Notes under the pieces: model-generated
Told to the model about the DNA's origin: nothing
The model's input: only the letters and a program-made list of their open reading frames with translations
The model's database searches: none
DNA from: Azolla caroliniana
Lineage: Eukaryota > Polypodiophyta
Length of the DNA stretch: 64,000 nt
Assembly: GCA_043228905.1 (NCBI GenBank)
Contig: JBHGNT010000016.1
Location: 372,001-436,000, forward strand
Reading direction: 5' to 3'
Shown here: positions 12,701 to 24,166 of the stretch, one piece after another
Numbering within the stretch: position 1 is the first letter of the stretch
Layout of the letters: each line of letters starts with the position of its first letter
Translations under genes and position numbers: made by a program

Positions 12701-13092
12701 CCTTAACAGAGCTAGCGCTGTTAGCTTCGATTCGCATGTTTGAACACAAAAATCCGATATCACAAGAGCTAGGTATGAACATTTTAATTTACCTACTAGC
12801 TCTTGTTAACTCCCTCCTCAAATTTGTTAATTTCTTCATGTCTCTCGATCTGAGTTTCAAAATCTTGATTTTTTAATTCCTATCAGAGCTAGCACTGTTA
12901 GCTTCGATTCACATGTTTGAACACAAAAATCCGATATCACACGAGCCACGTATGAACATTTTAATTTACCTACTAGCGCTTGTCAACTCCCTCTTCAAAT
13001 TTGCTAATTTCTTCATGTCTCTCGACCTGAGTTTCAAAATCTTGATTTTTTAATTCCATATCAGAGCTAGCGTTGTTAGCTTCGATTCGCAT
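9573..13092 (+). repeat. Tandem 10-mer HOR, 1760 bp x 2
   Basis: Copy a is 9573-11332 and copy b is 11333-13092. Order: y1' (175 bp), y2, y3h, z1, z2 (162 bp), z3, z4, z5, z6 (1 bp short in 'aattcctatcag'), P. Ten 178-bp units minus 3, 16 and 1 bp give exactly 1760. The copies differ by scattered substitutions, for example 'ggattttttaactcc' against 'ggatttttcaactcc' in z5, and 'tgaactttttaat' against 'tgaacattttaat' in P. Copy a runs into copy b; copy b runs into m8' of the second 12-monomer module. Confidence 0.9.
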
Positions 13093-15023
13093 GTTTGAAC
13101 ATAAAAATCCGATATCCTACGAGCCAGGTATGAACCTTTTAATTTACCTACTAGCGCTTGTCAACTCCCTCCGCAAATTAGCTAATTTCTTCATGTCTCT
13201 CGACCTGAGTTTCAAAATCTTGATTTTTTAATACCATATCAGAGCTAGCGTTGCTAGCTTCGATTCGCATGTTTGAACATAAAAATCCGATATCACACGA
13301 GCCTGGTATGAACATTTTAATTTACTAACGCGCTCTTCTCCACTACGTCCTCAAATTTACTAATTTCTTCATGTCTCTCGACCTGAGTTTCAAAATCTTG
13401 ATTTTTTATATGTATATTAGAGCTACCGTTGTTAGCTTCGATTCGCATGTTTGAACACAAAAATCCGATATCACATGAGCCACGTATGAACATTTTAATT
13501 TACCTACTAGCTCTTGTCAACTCCCTCCTCAAATTTGCTAATTTCTTCATGTCTCTCGACCTGAGTTTCAAAATCTTGATTTTTCAATTCCATATTAGAC
13601 CTAGCGTTAGCTTCGATTCGCATGTTTGAACATAAAAATCCGATATCATACGAGCCAGGTATGAACCTTTTAATTTACCTACTAGCGCTTGTCAACTCCC
13701 TCCTCAAATTTGCTAATTTCTTCATGTCTCTTGACCTGAGCTACAAAATCTTGATTTTTTAATTCCGTAACATAGCTAGCGCTGTTAGCTTCGATTCACA
13801 TGTTTGAACACAAAAATCCGATATCACACGAGCCACGGATGAACATTTTAATTTACCTACTAGCGCTTGTCAACTCCCTCCTCAAATTTGCTAATTTCTT
13901 CATGTCTCTCGACCTGAGCTACAAAATCTTGATTTTTTAATTCCGTAACATAGCTAGCGCTGTTAGCTTCGATTCACATGTTTGAACACAAAAATCCGAT
14001 ATCACACGAGCCACGGATGAACATTTTAATTTACCTACTAGGGCTTGTCAACTCCCTCCTCAAATTTGCTAATTTCTTCATGTGTCTCGACCTGAGTTTC
14101 AAAATCTTGATTTTTTAATACCATATCAGAGCTAGCATTGTTAGCTTCGATTCACATGTTTGAACACAAAAAACTGATATCACACGAGCCTGGTATGAAC
14201 ATTTTAATTTACCTACTAGGGCTTGTCAACTCCCTCCTTAAATTTACTAATTTTTTCATGTGTGTCGACCTGAGTTTCAAAATCTTGATTTTTTAATACC
14301 ATATCAGAGCTAGCGGTGTTAGCTTCGATTCCCATGTTTGAACACAGAAATCAGATATCAGACGAGCCTGGTATGAACATTTTAATTTACTAACGCGCTC
14401 TTCTCCACTACCTGTCTCTCGACCTGAGTTTCAAAATCTGGATTTTTCAATTCCATATCAGAGCTAGCGTTGTTAGCTTTGATTCTTATGTTTGAACACA
14501 AAAATCCGATATCACACGAGCCAGGTATGAACATTTTAATTTACCTACTAGCGCTTATCAACTCCCTCCTCAAATTTGCTAATTTCTTCATGTCTCTCGA
14601 CCTGAGTTTCAAAATCTTGATTTTTCAATTCCATATTAGAGCTAGCGTTCTTAGCTTCGATTCGCAAGTTTGAACACAAAAATCCGATATTACACGAGCC
14701 ACGTATGAACATTTTAATTTACCTACTAGCGCTTGTAACCTCCCTCATGAAACTTGCTAATTTCTTCATGTCTCTCGACCTGAGTTTCAAAATCTTGATT
14801 TTTTAATTGCATATCAAAGCTAGCGCTGTTAGCTTCGATTCACATGTTTGAACACAAAAATCCGATATCACACAAGCCACGGATGGACATTATAATTTAC
14901 CTACTAGCGCTTGTCAACTCCCTCCTCAACTTTGCTAATTTCTTCATGTCTCTGGACCTGAGTTTCAAAATTTTGATTTTTTAATTCCATATCAGAGCTA
15001 GCGTTGTTAGCTTCGATTCGCAT
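12915..15023 (+). repeat. 12-monomer module, copy 2 (2109 bp)
   Basis: Same order and length as the module at 900; similarity to 900-3371 extends to about 15386. Its first monomer P is also the last monomer of the preceding 1760-bp unit, so the two periodicities interlock here. It is followed by an m8-type monomer at 15024 and a B monomer at 15202, as after copy 1. Confidence 0.88.
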
Positions 15024-17841
15024 GTTTGAACATAAAAATCCGATATCATACGAGCCAGGTATGAACCTTTTAATTTACCTACTAGCGCTTGTCAACTCCC
15101 TCCGCAAATTTGCTAATTTCTTCATGTCTCTCGACCTGAGTTTCAAAATCTGGATTTTTCAACTCCTTAACAGAGCTAACGTTGTTAGCTTCGATTCCCA
15201 TGTTTGAACACAAAAATCCGATATCACACGAGCCACGGATGAACATTTTAATTTACTAACGCGCTCTTCTCCACTACCTCCTCAAATTTGCTAATTTCTT
15301 CATGTCTCACGACCTGAATTTCAAAATCTTGATTTTTCAATTCCATATCAGAGCTAGCGTTGTTAGCTTCGATTCGCATGTTTGAACACAAAAATCCGAT
15401 ATCACATGAGCCACGTATGAACATTTTAATTTACCTACTAGCTCTTGTCAACTCCCTCCTAAAATTTGCTAATTTCTTCATGTCTCTCAACCTGAGTTTC
15501 AAAATCTTGATTTTTCAATTCCATATTAGACCTAGCGTTACCTTCGATTCGCATCTTTGAACATAAAAATCCGATATCATACGAGCCAGGTATGAACCTT
15601 TTAATTTACCTACTAGCGCTTGTCAACTCCCTCCTCAAATTTGCTAATTTCTTCATGTCTCTCGACCTGAGCTACAAAATCTTGATTTTTTAATTCCGTA
15701 ACATAGCTAGCGCTGTTAGCTTCGATTCACATGTTTGAACACAAAAATCCGATATCACACGAGCCACGGATGAACATTTTAATTTACCTACTAGCGCTTG
15801 TCAACTCCCTCCTCACATTTGCTAATTTCTTGATGTCTCTCGACCTGTGTTTCAAAATCTTGATTTTTTAATACCATATCAGAGCTAGCGTTGTTAGCTT
15901 CGATTCACATGTTTGAACACAAAAATCTGATATCACACGAGCCACGTATGAACATTTTAATTTACCTACTAGCTCTTGTCAACTCCCTCCTCAAATTTAC
16001 TATTTTTTTCATGTGTGTCGACCTGAGTTTCAAAATCTTGATTTTTTATTTCCATATCACAGCTAGCGTTGTTAGCTTCGATTCCCATGTTTGAACACAG
16101 AAATCAGATATCAGACGAGCCTGGTATGAACATTTTAATTTACTAACGCGCTCTTCTCCACTACCTGTCTCTCGACCTGAGTTTCAAAATCTGGATTTTT
16201 CAATTCCATATCAGAGCTAGCGTTGTTAGCTTTGATTCTTATGTTTGAACACAAAAATCCGATATCACACGAGCCAGGTATGAACATTTTAATTTACCTA
16301 CTAGCGCTTATCAACTCCCTCCTCAAATTTGCTAATTTCTTCATGTCTCTCGACCTGAGTTTCAAAATCTTGATTTTTCAATTCCATATTAGAGCTAGCG
16401 TTCTTAGCTTCGATTCGCAAGTTTGAACACAAAAATCCGATATTACACGAGCCACGTATGAACATTTTAATTTACCTACTAGCGCTTGTAACCTCCCTCA
16501 TGAAACTTGCTAATTTCTTCATGTCTCTCGACCTGAGTTTCAAAATCTTGATTTTTTAATTGCATATCAAAGCTAGCGCTGTTAGCTTCGATTCACATGT
16601 TTGAACACAAAAATCCGATATCACACAAGCCACGGATGGACATTATAATTTACCTACTAGCGCTTGTCAACTCCCTCCTCAACTTTGCTAATTTCTTCAT
16701 GTCTCTGGACCTGAGTTTCAAAATTTTGATTTTTTAATTCCATATCAGAGCTAGCGTTGTTAGCTTCGATTCGCATGTTTGAACATAAAAATCCGATATC
16801 ATACGAGCCAGGTATGAACCTTTTAATTTACCTACTAGCGCTTGTCAACTCCCTCCGCAAATTTGCTAATTTCTTCATGTCTCTCGACCTGAGTTTCAAA
16901 ATCTGGATTTTTCAACTCCTTAACAGAGCTAACGTTGTTAGCTTCGATTCCCATGTTTGAACACAAAAATCCGATATCACACGAGCCACGGATGAACATT
17001 TTAATTTACTAACGCGCTCTTCTCCACTACCTCCTCAAATTTGCTAATTTCTTCATGTCTCACGACCTGAATTTCAAAATCTTGATTTTTCAATTCCATA
17101 TCAGAGCTAGCGTTGTTAGCTTCGATTCGCATGTTTGAACACAAAAATCCGATATCACATGAGCCACGTATGAACATTTTAATTTACCTACTAGCTCTTG
17201 TCAACTCCCTCCTAAAATTTGCTAATTTCTTCATGTCTCTCGACCTGAGTTTCAAAATCTTGATTTTTCAATTCCATATTAGACCTAGCGTTACCTTCGA
17301 TTCGCATCTTTGAACATAAAAATCCGATATCATACGAGCCAGGTATGAACCTTTTAATTTACCTACTAGCGCTTGTCAACTCCCTCCTCAAATTTGCTAA
17401 TTTCTTCATGTCTCTCGACCTGAGCTACAAAATCTTGATTTTTTAATTCCGTAACATAGCTAGCGCTGTTAGCTTCGATTCACATGTTTGAACACAAAAA
17501 TCCGATATCACACGAGCCACGGATGAACATTTTAATTTACCTACTAGCGCTTGTCAACTCCCTCCTCACATTTGCTAATTTCTTGATGTCTCTCGACCTG
17601 TGTTTCAAAATCTTGATTTTTTAATACCATATCAGAGCTAGCGTTGTTAGCTTCGATTCACATGTTTGAACACAAAAATCTGATATCACACGAGCCACGT
17701 ATGAACATTTTAATTTACCTACTAGCTCTTGTCAACTCCCTCCTCAAATTTACTATTTTTTTCATGTGTGTCGACCTGAGTTTCAAAATCTTGATTTTTT
17801 ATTTCCATATCACAGCTAGCGTTGTTAGCTTCGATTCCCAT
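14336..17841 (+). repeat. Tandem 10-mer HOR, 1753 bp x 2
   Basis: Copy 1 is 14336-16088 and copy 2 is 16089-17841. Order: y6 (154 bp), y7, y8, y9, m8-type, B, y1'' (175 bp, ending 'gattcgcatctttg'), y2, y3h, z1. Ten 178-bp units minus 24 and 3 bp give 1753. One difference I saw is 'ctctcaacctgag' near 15489 in copy 1 against 'ctctcgacctgag' in copy 2. The first half of the unit comes from the 12-monomer module and the second half matches the 1760-bp decamer, so the unit looks like a fusion of two older HORs. Confidence 0.9.
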
Positions 17842-18893
17842 GTTTGCACACAAAAATCAGATATCAGACGAGCCTGGTATGAACATTTTAATTTACTAAC
17901 GCGCTCTTCTCCACTACCTCCTCAAATGTGTGTCGACCTGAGTTTCAAAATCTTGATTTTTTAATTCCATATCACAGCTAGCGTTGTTAGCTTCGATTCC
18001 CATGTTTGAACACAGAAATCAGATATCAGACGAGCCTGGTATGAACATTTTAATTTACTAACGCGCTCTTCTCCACTACCTCCTCAAATTTGCTAATTTC
18101 TTCATGTCTCTCGACCTGAGTTTCAAAATCTTGATTTTTCAATTCCATATCAGAGCTAGCGTTGTTAGCTTTGATTCTTATGTTTGAACACAAAAATCCG
18201 ATATCACACGAGCCAGGTATGAACATTTTAATTTACCTACTAGCTCTTGTCAACTCCCTCCTGAAATTTCTTAATTTCTTCATGTCTCTTGACCTGAGTT
18301 TCAAAATCTTGATTTTTTAATTCCATAATAGAGCTAGCGCTGTTAGCTTCGATTCACATGTTTGAACACAAAAATCCGATATCACACGAGCCACGGATGA
18401 ACATTTTAATTTACCTACTAGCGCTTGTCAACTCCCTCCTCAAATTTGCTAATTTCTTCATGTCTCTCGACCTGAGTTTCAAAATCTTGATTTTTTAATA
18501 CCATATTAGAGCTAGCGTTGTTAGCTTCGATTCACATGTTTGAACACAAAAATCTGATATCACACGAGCCACGTATGAACATTTTAATTTACCTACTAGC
18601 TCTTGTCAACTCCCTCCTCAAATTTACTAATTTTTTCATGTGTGTCGACCTGAGTTTCAAAATCTTGATTTTTTAATTCCATATCACAGCTAGCGTTGTT
18701 AGCTTCGATTCCCATGTTTGAACACAGAAATCAGATATCACACGAGCCTGGTATGAACATTTTAATTTACTAACACGCTCTTCTCCACTACCTCCTCAAA
18801 TTTGCTAATTTCTTCATGTCTCTCGACCTGAGTTTCAAAATCTTGATTTTTCAATTCCATATCAGAGCTACCGTTGTTAGCTTCGATTCGCAT
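17842..18893 (+). repeat. Mosaic block: z2, z3, z4, y3-type, z1', z3'
   Basis: Starts are 17842, 18004, 18182, 18360, 18538 and 18716. z2 is a 162-bp deletion monomer. It has 'gtttgcacac' instead of 'gtttgaacac', and the preceding monomer has 'tttttatttcc' instead of 'tttttaattcc'. Together these two substitutions remove stop codons and create the longest open frame in the window (17644-17964). The y3-type monomer combines 'gccacggatg' with a 'taataccatattag' tail. Confidence 0.83.
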
Positions 18894-21800
18894 GTTTGAA
18901 CACAAAAATCCGATATCACATGAGCCACGTATGAACATTTTAATTTACCTACTAGCTCTTGTCAACTCCCTCCTAAAATTTGCTAATTTCTTCATGTCTC
19001 TCGACCTGAGTTTCAAAATCTTGATTTTTCAATTCCATATTAGACCTAGCGTTACCTTCGATTCGCATGTTTGAACATAAAAATCCGATATCATACGAGC
19101 CAGGTATGAACCTTTTAATTTACCTACTAGCGCTTGTCAACTCCCTCCTCAAATTTGCTAATTTCTTCATGTCTCTCGACCTGAGCTACAAAATCTTGAT
19201 TTTTTAATTCCGTAACATAGCTAGCGCTGTTAGCTTCGATTCACATGTTTGAACACAAAAATCCGATATCACACGAGCCACGGATGAACATTTTAATTTA
19301 CCTACTAGCGCTTGTCAACTCCCTCCTCACATTTGCTAATTTCTTGATGTCTCTCGACCTGAGTTTCAAAATCTTGATTTTTTAATTCCATATCACAGCT
19401 AGCGTTGTTAGCTTCGATTCCCATGTTTGAACACAAAAATCAGATATCAGACGAGCCTGGTATGAACATTTTAATTTACTAACGCGCTCTTCTCCACTAC
19501 CTCCTCAAATGTGTGTCGACCTGAGTTTCAAAATCTTGATTTTTTAATTCCATATCACAGCTAGCGTTGTTAGCTTCGATTCCCATGTTTGAACACAGAA
19601 ATCAGATATCAGACGAGCCTGGTATGAACATTTTAATTTACTAACGCGCTCTTCTCCACTACCTCCTCAAATTTGCTAATTTCTTCATGTCTCTCGACCT
19701 GAGTTTCAAAATCTTGATTTTTCAATTCCATATCAGAGCTAGCGTTGTTAGCTTTGATTCTTATGTTTGAACACAAAAATCCGATATCACACGAGCCAGG
19801 TATGAACATTTTAATTTACCTACTAGCTCTTGTCAACTCCCTCCTGAAATTTCTTAATTTCTTCATGTCTCTTGACCTGAGTTTCAAAATCTTGATTTTT
19901 TAATTCCATAATAGAGCTAGCGCTGTTAGCTTCGATTCACATGTTTGAACACAAAAATCCGATATCACACGAGCCACGGATGAACATTTTAATTTACTAA
20001 CGCGCTCTTCTCCACTACCTCCTCAAATTTGCTAATTTCTTCATGTCTCTCGACCTGAGTTTCAAAATCTGGATTTTTTAACTCCTTAACAGAGCTAGCG
20101 CTGTTAGCTTCGATTCGCATGTTTGAACACAAAAATCCGATATCACAAGAGCTAGGTATGAACATTTTAATTTACCTACTAGCTCTTGTTAACTCCCTCC
20201 TCAAATTTGTTAATTTCTTCATGTCTCTCGATCTGAGTTTCAAAATCTTGATTTTTTAATTCCTATCAGAGCTAGCACTGTTAGCTTCGATTCACATGTT
20301 TGAACACAAAAATCCGATATCACACGAGCCACGTATGAACTTTTTAATTTACCTACTAGCGCTTGTCAACTCCCTCTTCAAATTTGCTAATTTCTTCATG
20401 TCTCTCGACCTGAGTTTCAAAATCTTGATTTTTTAATTCCATATCAGAGCTACCGTTGTTAGCTTCGATTCACATGTTTGAACACAAAAATCCGATATCA
20501 CATGAGCCACGTATGAACATTTTAATTTACCTACTAGCTCTTGTCAACTCCCTCCTAAAATTTGCTAATTTCTTCATGTCTCTCGACCTGAGTTTCAAAA
20601 TCTTGATTTTTCAATTCCATATTAGACCTAGCGTTACCTTCGATTCGCATGTTTGAACATAAAAATCCGATATCATACGAGCCAGGTATGAACCTTTTAA
20701 TTTACCTACTAGCGCTTGTCAACTCCCTCCTCAAATTTGCTAATTTCTTCATGTCTCTCGACCTGAGCTACAAAATCTTGATTTTTTAATTCCGTAACAT
20801 AGCTAGCGCTGTTAGCTTCGATTCACATGTTTCAACACAAAAATCCGATATCACACGAGCCACGGATGAACATTTTAATTTACCTACTAGCGCTTGTCAA
20901 CTCCCTCCTCACATTTGCTAATTTCTTGATGTCTCTCGACCTGAGTTTCAAAATCTTGATTTTTTAATACCATATCAGAGCTAGCGTTGTTAGCTTCGAT
21001 TCACATGTTTGAACACAAAAATCTGATATCACACGAGCCACGTATGAACATTTTAATTTACCTACTAGCTCTTGTCAACTCCCTCCTCAAATTTACTAAT
21101 TTTTTCATGTGTGTCGATCTGAGTTTCAAAATCTTGATTTTTTAATTCCATATCACAGCTAGCGTTGTTAGCTTCGATTCCCATGTTTGAACACAAAAAT
21201 CAGATATCAGACGAGCCTGGTATGAACATTTTAATTTACTAACGCGCTCTTCTCCACTACCTCCTCAAATGTGTGTCGACCTGAGTTTCAAAATCTTGAT
21301 TTTTTAATTCCATATCACAGCTAGCGTTGTTAGCTTCGATTCCCATGTTTGAACACAGAAATCAGATATCAGACGAGCCTGGTATGAACATTTTAATTTA
21401 CTAACGCGCTCTTCTCCACTACCTCCTCAAATTTGCTAATTTCTTTATGTCTCTCGACCTGAGTTTCAAAATCTTGATTTTTCAATTCCATATCAGAGCT
21501 AGCGTTCTTAGCTTTGATTCTTATGTTTGAACACAAAAATCCAATATCACACGAGCCAGGTATGAACATTTTAATTTACCTACTAGCTCTTGTCAACTCC
21601 CTCCTGAAATTTCTTAATTTCTTCATGTCTCTTGACCTGAGTTTCAAAATCTTGATTTTTTAATTCCATAATAGAGCTAGCGCTGTTAGCTTCGATTCAC
21701 ATGTTTGAACACAAAAATGCGATATCACACGAGCCACGGATGAACATTTTAATTTACTAACGCGCTCTTCTCCACTACCTCCTCAAATTTGCTAATTTCT

Positions 21801-22235
21801 TCATGTCTCTCGACCTGAGTTTCAAAATCTGGATTTTTCAACTCCTTAACAGAGCTAGCGCTGTTAGCTTCGATTCGCATGTTTGAACACAAAAATCCGA
21901 TATCACAAGAGCTAGGTATGAACATTTTAATTTACCTACTAGCTCTTGTTAACTCCCTCCTCAAATTTGTTAATTTCTTCATGTCTCTCGATCTGAGTAT
22001 CAAAATCTTGATTTTTTAATTCCTATCAGAGCTAGCACTGTTAGCTTCGATTCACATGTTTGAACACAAAAATCCGATATCACACGAGCCACGTATGAAC
22101 ATTTTAATTTACGTACTAGCGCTTGTCAACTCCCTCTTCAAATTTGCTAATTTCTTCATGTCTCTCGACCTGAGTTTCAAAATCTTGATTTTTTAATTCC
22201 ATATCAGAGCTAGCGTTGTTAGCTTCGATTCGCAT
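18894..22235 (+). repeat. Tandem 10-mer HOR again: 1582 bp + 1760 bp
   Basis: Copy c (18894-20475) is the 1760-bp decamer minus one 178-bp monomer: y3h passes directly into z2 near 19362 with z1 lost. Copy d (20476-22235) is full length. About 10219-15023 and 19362-24166 are the same stretch at offset 9143 with scattered substitutions, so this region and the one from 9573 descend from one multi-kilobase duplication. Confidence 0.87.
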
Positions 22236-24166
22236 GTTTGAACATAAAAATCCGATATCCTACGAGCCAGGTATGAACCTTTTAATTCACCTACTAGCGC
22301 TTGTCAACTCCCTCCGCAAATTAGCTAATTTCTTCATGTCTCTCGACCTGAGTTTCAAAATCTTGATTTTTTAATACCATATCAGAGCTAGCGTTGCTAG
22401 CTTCGATTCGCATGTTTGAACATAAAAATCCGATATCACACGAGCCTGGTATGAACATTTTAATTTACTAACGCGCTCTTCTCCACTACGTCCTCAAATT
22501 TACTAATTTCTTCATGTCTCTCGACCTGAGTTTCAAAATCTTGATTTTTTATATGTATATTAGAGCTACCGTTGTTAGCTTCGATTCGCATGTTTGAACA
22601 CAAAAATCCGATATCACATGAGCCACGTATGAACATTTTAATTTACCTACTAGCTCTTGTCAACTCCCTCCTCAAATTTGCTAATTTCTTCATGTCTCTC
22701 GACCTGAGTTTCAAAATCTTGATTTTTCAATTCCATATTAGACCTAGCGTTAGCTTCGATTCGCATGTTTGAACATAAAAATCCGATATCATACGAGCCA
22801 GGTATGAACCTTTTAATTTACCTACTAGCGCTTGTCAACTCCCTCCTCAAATTTGCTAATTTCTTCATGTCTCTCGACCTGAGCTACAAAATCTTGATTT
22901 TTTAATTCCGTAACATAGCTAGCGCTGTTAGCTTCGATTCACATGTTTGAACACAAAAATCCGATATCACACGAGCCACGGATGAACATTTTAATTTACC
23001 TACTAGCGCTTGTCAACTCCCTCCTCAAATTTGCTAATTTCTTCATGTCTCTCGACCTGAGCTACAAAATCTTGATTTTTTAATTCCGTAACATAGCTAG
23101 CGCTGTTAGCTTCGATTCACATGTTTGAACACAAAAATCCGATATCACACGAGCCACGGATGAACATTTTAATTTACCTACTAGGGCTTGTCAACTCCCT
23201 CCTCAAATTTGCTAATTTCTTCATGTGTCTCGACCTGAGTTTCAAAATCTTGATTTTTTAATACCATATCAGAGCTAGCGTTGTTAGCTTCGATTCACAT
23301 GTTTGAACACAAAAAACTGATATCACACGAGCCTGGTATGAACATTTTAATTTACCTACTAGGGCTTGTCAACTCCCTCCTTAAATTTACTAATTTTTTC
23401 ATGTGTGTCGACCTGAGTTTCAAAATCTTGATTTTTTAATACCATATCAGAGCTAGCGGTGTTAGCTTCGATTCCCATGTTTGAACACAGAAATCAGATA
23501 TCAGACGAGCCTGGTATGAACATTTTAATTTACTAACGCGCTCTTCTCCACTACCTGTCTCTCGACCTGAGTTTCAAAATCTGGATTTTTCAATTCCATA
23601 TCAGAGCTAGCGTTGTTAGCTTTGATTCTTATGTTTGAACACAAAAATCCGATATCACACGAGCCAGGTATGAACATTTTAATTTACCTACTAGCGCTTA
23701 TCAACTCCCTCCTCAAATTTGCTAATTTCTTCATGTCTCTCGACCTGAGTTTCAAAATCTTGATTTTTCAATTCCATATTAGAGCTAGCGTTCTTAGCTT
23801 CGATTCGCAAGTTTGAACACAAAAATCCGATATTACACGAGCCACGTATGAACATTTTAATTTACCTACTAGCGCTTGTAACCTCCCTCATGAAACTTGC
23901 TAATTTCTTCATGTCTCTCGACCTGAGTTTCAAAATCTTGATTTTTTAATTGCATATCAAAGCTAGCGCTGTTAGCTTCGATTCACATGTTTGAACACAA
24001 AAATCCGATATCACACAAGCCACGGATGGACATTATAATTTACCTACTAGCGCTTGTCAACTCCCTCCTCAACTTTGCTAATTTCTTCATGTCTCTGGAC
24101 CTGAGTTTCAAAATTTTGATTTTTTAATTCCATATCAGAGCTAGCGTTGTTAGCTTCGATTCGCAT
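22058..24166 (+). repeat. 12-monomer module, copy 3 (2109 bp)
   Basis: Same order as the modules at 900 and 12915 (offset 9143 from the latter). Its last monomers y7, y8, y9 start the 1222-bp tandem series. After y9 (23989) comes y2, not the m8-type that follows copies 1 and 2, which marks the junction where local amplification began. P here has a private 'tttacgtactagcg' near 22112. Confidence 0.87.

Noticed and set aside
17644-17964. The longest open frame in the window, 106 codons on the + strand
   Set aside because: It needs a TTG start and exists only because two substitutions remove stops ('tttttatttcc' and 'gtttgcacac'). It spans two satellite monomers, has no ribosome-binding or promoter context, and its near-identical neighbour at 15891 is cut short.
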